From Kaistia terrae (GTDB lineage Bacteria; Pseudomonadota; Alphaproteobacteria; Rhizobiales; Kaistiaceae): a stretch of 64,000 nucleotides of DNA. This document shows positions 25,633-34,036 of this stretch, in pieces. The first letter of the stretch is position 1. Each line of letters begins with the position of its first letter. The stretch is from the NCBI RefSeq assembly GCF_026344005.1, contig NZ_JAPKNH010000004.1, forward strand, positions 1-64,000, read 5' to 3'. The notes under the pieces were generated by a model. The model was not told the DNA's origin. It ran no database searches and was given only the letters and a program-made list of their open reading frames with translations. The translations under genes and the position numbers were made by a program.

Positions 25633-26373
25633 ATGCTGGAGATCCGGGATCTCTCGAAGCGCTATGGCGAGACGGTAGCGCTCGACGGCGCCACCATCGA
25701 TTTCACGCCCGGCACGATCCACACGATCCTCGGCGAGAACGGCTCGGGCAAGAGCACGCTGGTCAAGCTGCTCTCCGGCATCGTCACGCCGGATCGTGGA
25801 ACCATCACCTTCGAAGGGCGCAAGATCGCCGGCCGCGATCCCGCCGATTTTCGCGCCGCCGGCTTTGCCACCGTGTTCCAGGAAGTGCTGATCGCGCCGG
25901 ATCGCAGCGTCACCGACAACATCCTGCTCGGCTATGACGGCCTGTTCCGCCGCCGCGTGCCGCGTGGCGAACGCCGCGCCCTGGCCGGTCGCATATTGTC
26001 CGAATTCGCCTCGACCCATGTGCCGCTCGACGAGCCGGCCGGCGAGGTGCCGCTGGCGGCGCAGCAATTGATCGTGCTCGCCCGCGCGCTGACGCGATCC
26101 CCCCGCGTGCTGATCCTCGACGAAGTCACCGCCGCGCTCGATTTCGCCGATCGCGAGGCGGTGTTCGCGTTGATGCGGCGGCTGGCGGCGAGCGGTTGCC
26201 TGATCCTGTTCATCACCCACCGGATGGATGAGGTCACGGGCCTCTCCGACCGCGTGACGGTGCTGCGCAGCGGCCAGGTGGTGAAGACGCTGGAGAAGGG
26301 CAATCTCGTGCCGGATGAACTGCTTGCGCTCATGGCGCCGGAAACCGCGCGGGAGCTGCATCATGTCGGATAA
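25633..26373 (+). CDS. Sugar ABC ATPase, N-terminal half as a separate protein
   Basis: 246 residues: one nucleotide-binding domain with Walker A GENGSGKST, Q-loop (FQEVLIAPDRSV), and Walker B VLILDEVTAAL followed by the H-loop His (FITHRMDEV). The signature region reads VPLAAQQLIVLARAL, as in the first domain of RbsA-type proteins, not LSGGQ. RbsA-type proteins are normally about 500 residues with two fused domains; here the reading frame stops after the first, and the second is encoded by the next gene, overlapping by 11 bp. Confidence 0.85.
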   Translation: MLEIRDLSKRYGETVALDGATIDFTPGTIHTILGENGSGKSTLVKLLSGIVTPDRGTITFEGRKIAGRDPADFRAAGFATVFQEVLIAPDRSVTDNILLGYDGLFRRRVPRGERRALAGRILSEFASTHVPLDEPAGEVPLAAQQLIVLARALTRSPRVLILDEVTAALDFADREAVFALMRRLAASGCLILFITHRMDEVTGLSDRVTVLRSGQVVKTLEKGNLVPDELLALMAPETARELHHVG

Positions 26374-27106
26374 CCCGGTCTCGCTCTCCGTCCTTGGCCT
26401 GTCACTGAAGCCGGGCGCCGTTTCGTTCGACCAGGAAATCCGGCGCGGCGAAATCGTCGGCCTCGCCGGGCTCGACGGCCATGGCCAGGACGCCTTCATC
26501 GAGACGATGGCCGGCCTGCGCCCGCCCGTTGCCGGCCATGTGAATGCCGGTGCGAAAGCCGACCGTGTCATAAGGAGCTTCCGGCAGGCGGTTCGGAGCG
26601 GCATCGCCTATCTGCCGCGCGACCGCCGCGCCACCGGCATTTTCCCGTCCATGTCGATCCTCGACAATTTCGCCATCGCCACCGTCGGCCGCGACCGCAA
26701 GCTTGGCCTGATCAGCCCGGCCGAGCGGCGCAAGCGCTATGACTATTATCGCGACCGGCTGTCGATCGTCGCACCCGACCCCGGCCGCATGATCACCACG
26801 CTTTCCGGCGGCAACCAGCAGAAGGTGCTGCTCGCCCGGGCGCTCGCGCACAAGCCGGACGTACTGCTGCTGAACGATCCGACCCGCGGCGTCGATATCG
26901 CCACCCGCCGCGTCCTCTATTCCGTGTTCCGCGAACTGGCGGCGGAGGGCATGGCGCTGGTCATCCTCTCGACCGAGATCGAGGAGGCGCTGGTCTTGTG
27001 CGACCGCATCCTTGTCTTCCGCGAGCAGGAACTGGCCGCCTCGCTGGAAGGCGCCGAGCGCTCGTCCGAGCGCATCATATCCACCATGTTCGGACGCGCA
27101 GCATGA
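26363..27106 (+). CDS. Sugar ABC ATPase, C-terminal half as a separate protein
   Basis: 247 residues from ATG 26363, overlapping the preceding gene by 11 bp. The Walker A position is degenerate (GLDGHGQDAF), as is usual in the second domain of RbsA-type ATPases. The signature LSGGNQQKVLLARAL and Walker B VLLLNDPTRGVD are typical of that domain. Together the two genes rebuild one RbsA-type ATPase. A single indel causing a frameshift, or a sequencing error, could also give this arrangement, but each half has its own start and no extra junk residues. The next gene starts at its stop (ATGA). Confidence 0.85.
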   Translation: MSDNPVSLSVLGLSLKPGAVSFDQEIRRGEIVGLAGLDGHGQDAFIETMAGLRPPVAGHVNAGAKADRVIRSFRQAVRSGIAYLPRDRRATGIFPSMSILDNFAIATVGRDRKLGLISPAERRKRYDYYRDRLSIVAPDPGRMITTLSGGNQQKVLLARALAHKPDVLLLNDPTRGVDIATRRVLYSVFRELAAEGMALVILSTEIEEALVLCDRILVFREQELAASLEGAERSSERIISTMFGRAA

Positions 27107-28089
27107 CGGCAATGGCCACCTCCCAGCCGACCAGCAAAGTGCCCGCCCTGAAGGCGATATGGCGGCAGACCGGCTTCGCGCCGATCCTGTTCGTCGTGCT
27201 GCTGGCGATCAACATATTCATCAACCCGGCCCGTTTCTCACCCAGTGCCTGGGGCACGCTGATCGGCCTCGCCGCGCCGCTGGTGGGCGCGGCAATCGCC
27301 TCGGCGCCGGCGATCCTCGGCGGCCGGGGCGGCATCGACATTTCGGTCGGCCCGATCATGGGCTTCGTCAACGCCATCGTCGTGCTGGTGCTGATCCAGA
27401 AGCTCGGCCTCACCTCGCCCTTCATCGTGGTCGGCGCGGCTGTCCTGATCGGCGCTGCCATCGGCGCGCTGAACGGCTTCATGGCGACGATCCTGCGCAT
27501 CCAGCCGATCGTCGCCACGCTCGGCACCTATCTGCTGCTGGTCGGCACCACGCTGACCATCCTGCCGGCGCCGACCGGCACGGTCCCCGTCTGGCTGAAA
27601 TCGCTCGGCGGGCCGCTGTCGATCCTGCCGCTCGGCGCTGTCTTCCTGATCTGGATCGGCATCCGCCGCCTGCCTTACTACGACCACCTGATGGCAGTCG
27701 GCAGCGACGACCGCGCCGCCTATACGGCCGGCATCCCGGTCACGCTGGTGCGCTTCCTGTCCTATGTCATCACCGGCGTCTTCGCCGGCGTCGCCGGGTT
27801 GATGATGACGGCGCTGATCGGCTCGGCCGATCCGTCGATCGGCCCAACCTACACGCTGATCGCCATCTCGGCGGTGGCGCTCGGCGGCGTCAGCCTCGCC
27901 GGCGGCCGTGGCGGCCTGCTCGGCGCCGCCATCGGCGCCATCGACATCTTCCTGCTGCAGAGCGCGCTGACCTTCTTCAACTTCTCGACCTTCGTCCTGC
28001 AGATCGCCTATGGCGCGATCCTCGTCATCGCCATCGTGCTGACGGCCTTGCAGGATCGCTGGCTCGGACGCATGCGGGGAGCGGCCTAG
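27103..28089 (+). CDS. Sugar ABC transporter permease (ribose class)
   Basis: 328 residues from ATG 27103, overlapping the ATPase stop by four bases. It has about eight to ten hydrophobic segments and the BPD_transp_2 pattern with GGRGGIDISVGPIMGFVNAI early and ISAVALGGVSLAGGRGGLLGA near the C-terminus, typical of RbsC-like permeases. It pairs with the next gene as a heterodimeric channel. Confidence 0.88.
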   Translation: MTAMATSQPTSKVPALKAIWRQTGFAPILFVVLLAINIFINPARFSPSAWGTLIGLAAPLVGAAIASAPAILGGRGGIDISVGPIMGFVNAIVVLVLIQKLGLTSPFIVVGAAVLIGAAIGALNGFMATILRIQPIVATLGTYLLLVGTTLTILPAPTGTVPVWLKSLGGPLSILPLGAVFLIWIGIRRLPYYDHLMAVGSDDRAAYTAGIPVTLVRFLSYVITGVFAGVAGLMMTALIGSADPSIGPTYTLIAISAVALGGVSLAGGRGGLLGAAIGAIDIFLLQSALTFFNFSTFVLQIAYGAILVIAIVLTALQDRWLGRMRGAA

Positions 28090-29049
28090 ATGACACGCTT
28101 GACCAGTGACCAGGCGCGCGTGCTCGGCGCGCTCATCGTCGCCGTCGCCCTGCATCTGACCGGCACGGCGCTGATCGAGGGCTACAGCAGCGAATTTTCC
28201 ATGCGGGCGATGCTGGTGCTCGGCTCGCTGCTCGCCATCGCTTCGATCGGCCAGACGCTGGTGGTGATCATCGGCGGCATCGACCTGTCGATCCCCTTCG
28301 TCATCGGCTTCGCCAATGTCGTGACCGCGCAGCTCTATGGCGGCGGCATGAACTTCGCGCTGGTCTGCCTCATCGTCGTCGGCCTCGCCTGTCTCATCGG
28401 CGCGCTGAACGGGCTGATCTCGTCAAGCCTGAAGCTGCATCCGCTGATCGTGACCCTCGGCATCGGCACCATCGTGCAGGGTTCGGTGCTGTTGTGGACC
28501 GGCGGCTTCCCGTCCGGTTCTGCGCCGGATTCGATCACCGAATTCGTCTCGATCGGCGGCTCGGTCGGCTTTTTGCCTGTGCCGTGGCTGGTGCCGTGCT
28601 TCGTCGCGCTTGCCGCGATCGTCACCGTGGCGCTCGCCCGCACCGCCTATGGCCGCCGCCTGTTCGCGCTCGGCAGCAATCCGCGCGCCGCCCCCCTGGC
28701 GCTGATCCACCCGGTGGCGATGTGGACCGCGACCTTCGCGATCTCGGCCGCCTTTGCCGCCGTCACCGGCATCCTGCTGCTCGGTTTCACCGGCTCGGCC
28801 TATGGCGAAGTGGGACAACCCTATCTGTTCCAGACCATCGCCGCCGTCGTCATCGGCGGCACGGCGCTGGTCGGCGGGCGCGGCTCCTATCTCGGCACGG
28901 TCGCCGGCGCGCTGGTGCTGACCGAGATCAACACGCTGCTGATCGGCATCGGCCTGCAACCCTCGCTGGTCCAGGCCGTGCTCGGCGTCGTCATCGTCGT
29001 GCTGGTGTCGTTCTACGGCCGAGACGCCCATGTCCGGACGACCATCTAG
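28090..29049 (+). CDS. Sugar ABC transporter permease (ribose class)
   Basis: 319 residues, starting at the base after the stop of the preceding permease. Typical features are VVIIGGIDLSIPFVIGFANV and TIAAVVIGGTALVGGRGSYL of RbsC-like permeases, with about nine hydrophobic segments. It is the last gene of the operon and is convergent with the IclR gene, with only five bases between the stops. Confidence 0.88.
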   Translation: MTRLTSDQARVLGALIVAVALHLTGTALIEGYSSEFSMRAMLVLGSLLAIASIGQTLVVIIGGIDLSIPFVIGFANVVTAQLYGGGMNFALVCLIVVGLACLIGALNGLISSSLKLHPLIVTLGIGTIVQGSVLLWTGGFPSGSAPDSITEFVSIGGSVGFLPVPWLVPCFVALAAIVTVALARTAYGRRLFALGSNPRAAPLALIHPVAMWTATFAISAAFAAVTGILLLGFTGSAYGEVGQPYLFQTIAAVVIGGTALVGGRGSYLGTVAGALVLTEINTLLIGIGLQPSLVQAVLGVVIVVLVSFYGRDAHVRTTI

Positions 29050-29054
29050 GGGCC

Positions 29055-29918
29055 TCAACCCTTGATCGGGAATTTTGGCTCCGGCAAATGGCCGCCGATC
29101 TGGCGGCACAGTTCGGCCGCCGACTCGTAGAGATGTTTTGAAGCATCGACGAGTTGCACCTGGTTGGTCACCCAGAGCAGGAACGGCATGGTGATCGCCG
29201 CCTGGGCGATGCCGCTGGCGTCGAAGATCGGGAAGGAGACGTCGGTGATGCCACGCAGCGTCTCGTCCGCCACCACCTCATAGCCGCGCTTCTGGATCTG
29301 TTCGACGCGGCGGATCAGCGGCTCCGGATCCTTTTCACGCGAGCGCAATTCTTCCGAGGCGCGCTCGATCAGCATGGCGCGGGTCGGCTCGTTCTGGAAG
29401 GCGATCAGCGTGCGCCCGGACGCCGTCGACAGCATCTTGGTCTGCGTGCCGAGCCGGACGCGAAAACCGACCGGAGCAGGATTATCCGCGACGGCGATGA
29501 CGCGCACGGTCAATCCGTCGAGGATCGACAGGATGATCGCCTCCTCGACCTCGGCCGCAAGGCTCGCCAGGATCGGCTGCGCCGCCTCGCGCAGACGCCG
29601 GATCGGCGGATGGCCGCAGGCGAGGTCGAACAGCTTCATCGAGATCTGGAAGGCTTCGCCGGGCGGCTTGCGCTCGACATAGCCGCGTCGCTCCAGCGAG
29701 ACGACGACGCGGTAGACCTCCTGCACCGAGCGGCCGAGCGACTGGGCAATCTGCGACAGGATCAACCCGTTCGATTGGCCGGCGAGTAGCTCAAGGATAT
29801 CGAGTCCCTTCTCCAGCGCTGGGGCCTTGTAGGCGAGGGACGCGGCCTGCTTGTCCGGTTCCGCCAATGCGGCTGCTTCCTTGGCCATCATTCCACTCAC
29901 TGGCTGTTGTTTCCCCAT
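29055..29918 (-). CDS. IclR family transcriptional regulator
   Basis: 287 residues. An N-terminal winged helix-turn-helix (ALEKGLDILELLAGQSNGLI, then LSQIAQSLGRSVQEVYRVVV) is followed by the IclR effector domain (residues about 110-280, with LGTQTKMLSTASGRTLIAF and TLRGITDVSFPIFD). IclR proteins bind small sugars or acids. The start is uncertain: ATG 29918 directly abuts a palindrome and has no ribosome site, while ATGs at 29891 and 29888 would also give a complete domain. It sits between the sugar transporter operon and the amidohydrolase, divergent from the latter, and probably controls both. Confidence 0.9.
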   Translation of the reverse strand: MGKQQPVSGMMAKEAAALAEPDKQAASLAYKAPALEKGLDILELLAGQSNGLILSQIAQSLGRSVQEVYRVVVSLERRGYVERKPPGEAFQISMKLFDLACGHPPIRRLREAAQPILASLAAEVEEAIILSILDGLTVRVIAVADNPAPVGFRVRLGTQTKMLSTASGRTLIAFQNEPTRAMLIERASEELRSREKDPEPLIRRVEQIQKRGYEVVADETLRGITDVSFPIFDASGIAQAAITMPFLLWVTNQVQLVDASKHLYESAAELCRQIGGHLPEPKFPIKG

Positions 29919-29942
29919 CGATACAGTATCGCGCCCTTGACA
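29919..29942. promoter_or_regulatory. Palindromic operator and TTGACA between IclR and amidohydrolase genes
   Basis: CGATAC-A-GTATCG (29919-29931) is a perfect palindrome beside the annotated IclR start. A TTGACA (29937-29942) facing the amidohydrolase lies six bases away; its -10 is unclear (TATTTA at 29963 is too distant). It differs in sequence from the palindrome at 24131. Confidence 0.45.
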
Positions 29943-30031
29943 GCATGGGGAGGTGGATCTCCTATTTAAACGATAAAGTTCATATGTGGAAAATGACGCC
30001 TTCCGGCGGCATCGTCCGGGGAGGCATGGGT

Positions 30032-30934
30032 ATGACGGGACAGTGCTATGACGGGCCGATCATCGACGCCCATCATCACCTTTGGGATCTCGGCCTTGGC
30101 AAGCATGGCTGGCTGAGGGGCGGCAGCAGCGACGACGAAATCGCGCCGCTTCGCCAGAACTATCTGGTCGCCGACTATGAAGCGGAGGCGCTGCCGCTGA
30201 ACATCGTCGCCAGCGTGCATGTCGAGGCGGACTGGGATCCGGCCGACCCTGCCGGCGAGAGCCGCTGGCTCGATACGCTCGAGCGTTCGCCCGGCATTGC
30301 CGAGCGCTATGTCGCCTATGCGGCGCTGCTCGATCCCGACGCCGAAGCAGTGCTGGAACAGCATGCGGCCAATCAACGGGTCGTCGGCATCCGCGAGATC
30401 TTGAGTTGGCATCCCGACCCGGCCAAGCGCCGCATGCCCGACAACGACCGCATGGACGATCCGCGCTGGCGCGCCAATCTCGAAAAATTCCGCCAGCATG
30501 GCTTCAGTTTCGACCTGCTGATCACGCCGCATCAGTTTGAAAGCACGCGCCGGCTGGTGGCTGATTTTCCCGATATCGCCTTCATCCTGAACCATTGCGG
30601 CAGCCCGATCGACCGCGACGCCGAGTCCATGCAGCGCTGGCGCGAAGGGCTCAAGCAGCTCGCCGCCGCGGAAAACGTCGCGATCAAGATATCGGATCCG
30701 GTCGCCTACGATCCGCAATGGAGCCGTGAAAGCCTGACTGAAGTGATCGACGCCTGTATCGACGCCTTCGGCCCCGAGCGGGCGATGTTCGCGACCGATT
30801 ATCCCGTCGCCGGGCTGCATATCAGCCTTGCCGAATGGGTCGACGTCTTCAAGGACGCAACGAAGGCATTCTCCGCCGATGAGCAGGCGGCGCTGTTTGC
30901 CGGGAACGCGCGGCGCTGGTATCGCATGCCGTAG
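30032..30934 (+). CDS. Amidohydrolase_2 / sugar-lactonase-like hydrolase
   Basis: 300 residues from ATG 30032, chosen because GGGGAGG (30018-30024) is seven bases upstream; ATG 30026 is too close to it. The TIM-barrel amidohydrolase motifs are IIDAHHHLWD near the N-terminus (metal-binding His pair), ILNHCGSP in the middle and FATDYPVAG near the end (catalytic Asp). The COG3618 group includes L-fuconolactonase and related sugar lactonases, which suits its position beside a sugar transporter and IclR gene. The exact substrate is not shown. Confidence 0.82.
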   Translation: MTGQCYDGPIIDAHHHLWDLGLGKHGWLRGGSSDDEIAPLRQNYLVADYEAEALPLNIVASVHVEADWDPADPAGESRWLDTLERSPGIAERYVAYAALLDPDAEAVLEQHAANQRVVGIREILSWHPDPAKRRMPDNDRMDDPRWRANLEKFRQHGFSFDLLITPHQFESTRRLVADFPDIAFILNHCGSPIDRDAESMQRWREGLKQLAAAENVAIKISDPVAYDPQWSRESLTEVIDACIDAFGPERAMFATDYPVAGLHISLAEWVDVFKDATKAFSADEQAALFAGNARRWYRMP

Positions 30935-30987
30935 AAAGCATGCCATCGCCGCCCAGAACTCCGGGCTTCTTGATTGGCTCGCTCCGC

Positions 30988-31119
30988 CATCATCCTGAGG
31001 CGCTTCGCGCTAGCGAAGCCTCGAAGGAGGCTCCAGCGGAGCACGGTTCATCGCTTTGATATCGGCGTCTTCTGGACCCTCCTTCGAGGCCCGGCTTCGC
31101 CGGGCGCCTCAGGATGATG
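30988..31119. repeat. 132-bp palindromic intergenic repeat (family A)
   Basis: The ends CATCATCCTGAGGCGC (30988-31003) and GCGCCTCAGGATGATG (31104-31119) are perfect inverted repeats. Inside are further small hairpins (CTTCGCGCTAGCGAAG and CCCGGCTTCGCCGGG). A related, rearranged segment is at 48450-48511. It fills most of the gap between the amidohydrolase and the deacetylase. Confidence 0.75.
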
Positions 31120-31179
31120 CGCGAGTTTTATGTGTGGTGGCTTGGAGGTCGTCGCACATATGCGTCGCGAAAATGCGCC

Positions 31180-31917
31180 TCAATTGCTGGCCTGTGTCTG
31201 AACGTCGTCGAGCTTGACGAAGACGGTGCCGCTCGCCAGCAGGCGCTGTATGCCTTCGGCCACGCCCTTGCCGGCCGAATGGCTGGGCTGGTTGATATGG
31301 GCGATGATCACGTCGCCCGATTTGGCGGCGGCGATGCGCTTGGCGACTGTCGCGGCCGGCAGCGAAGCGCCCATGTCGGCATTGAGCGAGAAGCCGGCGA
31401 TCGAATAGCCTTCGGCGCGGATGGAATCGAGCGCGTCGCGGCTATAGACGGCGGTGGCGCCGCGGAACCAGTGCGGTGCCTTGCCGGTCGCCTGCAGGAC
31501 CGCCGCCGCTCCGCCATCGACCTCCTGCTTGACGCTCGCCAGCGATCCCGCCGTCTTCAGCCCGTAGAGGCTCGGAATGTCGGTGATGGCCGGGACGTGC
31601 TGGTCGCCGTGGTTCTCGATCTGAAACAGTTCGGGATGTGCCATCAGCAGGGTGATCGCACCCGGATTGTGCTTCAGCCAGCGATGCGTGACGAACAAGG
31701 TCGCCGGAATGCTGTGCTCGATCAGTACGTTCAGGATGCGCAGGTCGACCGCGCCCGAGCAGGCGTCAAAGGTGAGCGCCACGACGCGCGGGCCGGGTGG
31801 CGGCGAGGCTATGCGCAGCTTGAGTTCGACGTCACGCGAACTGGCGGAGGCGGCCGTGCTCATCAGGACCGAGACGGCTACCCCAATCAACATGGCGCGG
31901 AACGAAGGGGCAGGCAT
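31180..31917 (-). CDS. Polysaccharide deacetylase family protein
   Basis: 245 residues with a Sec signal peptide (MLIGVAVSVLMSTAASAS). The NodB homology domain is present: motif 1 VALTFDACSG (Asp51; the usual second Asp of TFDDG is Ala, as in the TFDACSG subgroup), motif 2 ENHGDQH (His103, His107), motif 3 HWFRGATAVYS and a C-terminal DVIIAHIN. It is predicted to deacetylate an N-acetylated glycan in the periplasm. Loss of the second Asp of motif 1 leaves catalysis somewhat uncertain, although members with TFDAC retain the metal-binding Asp. The gene stands alone. Confidence 0.85.
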   Translation of the reverse strand: MPAPSFRAMLIGVAVSVLMSTAASASSRDVELKLRIASPPPGPRVVALTFDACSGAVDLRILNVLIEHSIPATLFVTHRWLKHNPGAITLLMAHPELFQIENHGDQHVPAITDIPSLYGLKTAGSLASVKQEVDGGAAAVLQATGKAPHWFRGATAVYSRDALDSIRAEGYSIAGFSLNADMGASLPAATVAKRIAAAKSGDVIIAHINQPSHSAGKGVAEGIQRLLASGTVFVKLDDVQTQASN

Positions 31918-32145
31918 GCGAAACTCCCGGATACGGCCGACTGTCGGCGCGCACAGCTAAGGGCGCAGTCTTGGACCAATTTGTGGCCCTCCGCCAATCG
32001 TTGACCGATGTTCTCCCTCGCTTCCGAGGGCTTGCCGCCAACGCAAGTCACGTTTTGATAACAAAGCTGTTAGGCTGTCTCGACAAGGGTGAGTGCTGGG
32101 ACGGTTGGGGGCGCACTCCGTATCCAAGCCGGGACGAGGAGCAGG
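31918..32145. other. Intergenic region without recognised gene
   Basis: The divergent space between the deacetylase gene and the receiver gene contains no supported coding region and no clear promoter hexamers. It leads into the small frame at 32146. Confidence 0.4.
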
Positions 32146-32271
32146 ATGGCTCAGATCGCGCAGTGCCATTGCCGGGTTTGCGAGGTGAACGTCAGTTATG
32201 TCTCTGGTGCGGGGCGAGAGTCCGGTCGCGCCAAGACGGGCAGGGCGGTGGGGGAGAGCGGCCATGGGTAG
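32146..32271 (+). CDS. Possible 41-aa leader peptide with CxCxxC motif
   Basis: ATG 32146 follows GAGGAGCAGG, a good ribosome site. The frame encodes MAQIAQCHCRVCEVNVSYVS and 21 more residues, and its stop overlaps the receiver start by eight bases, which suggests coupling. The CHCRVC cluster resembles a metal-binding knuckle. It is too short to be certain and may be chance. Confidence 0.3.
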   Translation: MAQIAQCHCRVCEVNVSYVSGAGRESGRAKTGRAVGESGHG

Positions 32272-32671
32272 CGGCTCGCCGGTCATCCTGCTGATCGAGG
32301 ACGAGGCGCTGGTGCGTTTCGCTGTCGCCGAATTGCTGGAAGAGCTCGGATTTGTCGTCGAGATGGCGGCCTCGGCCAAGGAGGCGACCGCCCATCTGCG
32401 CGCACCCGATCATCACCACAATCATTACCGCGTCGTGATCGTCGATCTTGGACTTCCGGACAGTTCGGGCGAGGACCTGGTCCGGAATATTCTGGCCGAA
32501 TTGATCGATATTCCAGTCATCATTGCGAGCGGCGACGACCCGTCCTCGATTGACCTGGCACTCACGGGCGACGCCCGCGTTGCCTTTCTCAGCAAGCCTT
32601 ATGGCGCGCGGGGGATGATCCAGGTGCTGGATGGGCTCGGTATCGTCGTCGAGCGGCCGCTCGACGGCTGA
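32264..32671 (+). CDS. Single-domain response regulator
   Basis: 135 residues from ATG 32264, with GGTGGGGGAG upstream. It is a stand-alone receiver: acidic pair near the N-terminus (LIEDEALVRFAVAELL), phospho-acceptor Asp in VVIVDLGLPDSSGEDLV, Ser of the switch in IIASGDD and the conserved Lys in FLSKPYG. No output domain follows. Single receivers of this type often act in phosphorelays with hybrid kinases. An unusual HHHNHY run lies just before the phosphorylation strand. A partner kinase is not adjacent. Confidence 0.85.
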   Translation: MGSGSPVILLIEDEALVRFAVAELLEELGFVVEMAASAKEATAHLRAPDHHHNHYRVVIVDLGLPDSSGEDLVRNILAELIDIPVIIASGDDPSSIDLALTGDARVAFLSKPYGARGMIQVLDGLGIVVERPLDG

Positions 32672-32759
32672 TTGCCCGCAATGCGCATGCCGGTCACCGA
32701 CATGCAACCATGGCGTCGGACTGACGTTCCCGCTTAAGGACGCACTTGGAGGCTGCTGG

Positions 32760-33278
32760 ATGACGATGGATCTCTATCTCGAGGCGACGTTGCGGCTCGG
32801 GGCAGCGGCTCTTTGTGGCCTGCTCATCGGCATCAATCGCGATGTCCATGAAAAGCCGGCCGGCATGCGCACGTTGGCGCTGGTGGCGCTCGGAGCCGCC
32901 GTGGCCACGCTGACAGCGCTCTGGATCCCCGGTTTCGAGAGCGAACCGGACGCCCAGAGCCGCGTGATTCAGGGCGTGATCCAAGGCGTTCTCGCCGGCA
33001 TCGGCTTCATCGGCGCCGGCGCCATCATCCGCATGGGCAAGAATGGCGAGGATGTGCAGGGAGTGACCACCGCCGCGACCGTCTGGATCTCGGCCGCCAT
33101 CGGCATCGCCTGCGGCATGGGAGCCTGGCCGATCGTGCTGGTCGGCTCGCTGCTGGTGTTCTTCATCCTGATTGTCGCCAAGCGCATCGAGAACTGGCTG
33201 ATGCGGAAATTATTGCCGAAAGACGAGAAGGGCCACCCCGACAGGGCGAAGGCCAAGGCCGAACGAGGTTCCGGCTGA
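32760..33278 (+). CDS. MgtC/SapB family membrane protein
   Basis: 172 residues from ATG 32760, with GGAGG (32748-32752) seven bases upstream. Four hydrophobic segments and the family signature GLLIGINRDVHEKPAGMRTLALVALGAA, then GVLAGIGFIGAGAIIR and VTTAATVWISAAIGIACGMG. MgtC proteins affect magnesium homeostasis, membrane potential or acid tolerance. The C-terminus is short and charged (KDEKGHPDRAKAKAERGSG) and lacks the ACT-like domain of long MgtC proteins. Confidence 0.88.
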   Translation: MTMDLYLEATLRLGAAALCGLLIGINRDVHEKPAGMRTLALVALGAAVATLTALWIPGFESEPDAQSRVIQGVIQGVLAGIGFIGAGAIIRMGKNGEDVQGVTTAATVWISAAIGIACGMGAWPIVLVGSLLVFFILIVAKRIENWLMRKLLPKDEKGHPDRAKAKAERGSG

Positions 33279-33309
33279 AAGGCGGCATTCGCGGAGACGG
33301 CGAATGGCT

Positions 33310-33351
33310 CCAGCTTCTTGTTTGTTCGCGTTTTCTTCAGGCGAAAACGCC
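33310..33351. repeat. Shortened family E palindrome
   Basis: GCGTTTTC (33328-33335) and GAAAACGC (33343-33350) flank a 7-bp spacer. The left flank CCAGCTTCTTGTTTGTT resembles the reverse complement of the family E element at 6187-6293 with the middle deleted. Confidence 0.45.
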
Positions 33352-33957
33352 CTACGTCAGGACACTCGCGCCGAGATTGATGGCAAGCGCCAGCAGCGTC
33401 GTGTTGAAGATGAACGACGCGATCGAATGGAACATCATCACCATTCGGAAATCCGTCGTCCGCACGTTCACGTCCGACGTCTGGAAGGTCGCGCCGAGGC
33501 AGAAGGCGAAATAGAAGAAGTCCCAGATCACCGGTTCGGGCGTGTCGGGGAAGATTAGGCCGCCGACATCATCCTCCGTCCCGTCCGCGTTGCTGTCCGT
33601 TCCGGCCGGCGCGTAATAGAGCCGCGCATAGTGGAACGCGAACAGCGTGTTGAAGACGACCCAGCCGAGCGGGATGCTGATGATCGCCGTGGCAAGATGC
33701 GTGGCCGACGTGTTGGAGCCGTTCAGGATCGAGAAAATCGAATAGAACGAGAAGGCGATGGCGCCGACGGTCAGCGCCATGATGAGCAGGATGCCTTCAT
33801 CGTCGTTCCGCGCGCGTCGCCGTAATGTGTCGAGATTGGCTTTCGCCGCGAGCCGCAGCAGGAAGAACAGATAGACGATGAAGAAGATATCGCCGGAAGC
33901 GATCAGCGCGAATTCGGGTACGATCCAGCGAATGATGAAATACGCAACGATCGCCAC
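33352..33957 (-). CDS. DUF1345 membrane protein
   Basis: 201 residues from GTG 33957 with five or so membrane segments (FFIVYLFFLLRLA, LLIMALTVGAIAFSFYSIFSIL, AIISIPLGWVVFNTLFAFHYA, FFYFAFCLGATFQ, IFNTTLLALAINLG). The FHYARLYY and FAFCLGATFQTSDVNV motifs mark DUF1345 (COG4291). The reading frame stays open for 96 more bases upstream without ATG, GTG or TTG, and that part (FLQRHWQQHTHFYQSVIVAI) looks like the missing family N-terminus. The true start may be an ATT at 34014, or the 5' end is damaged. Function unknown. Confidence 0.8.
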   Translation of the reverse strand: MAIVAYFIIRWIVPEFALIASGDIFFIVYLFFLLRLAAKANLDTLRRRARNDDEGILLIMALTVGAIAFSFYSIFSILNGSNTSATHLATAIISIPLGWVVFNTLFAFHYARLYYAPAGTDSNADGTEDDVGGLIFPDTPEPVIWDFFYFAFCLGATFQTSDVNVRTTDFRMVMMFHSIASFIFNTTLLALAINLGASVLT

Positions 33958-34036
33958 GATGACGGACTGATAAAAATGGGTGTGTTGTTGCCAGTGGCGC
34001 TGGAGGAACGAAATCGGACTGCTCCGCTCTGCGAGC

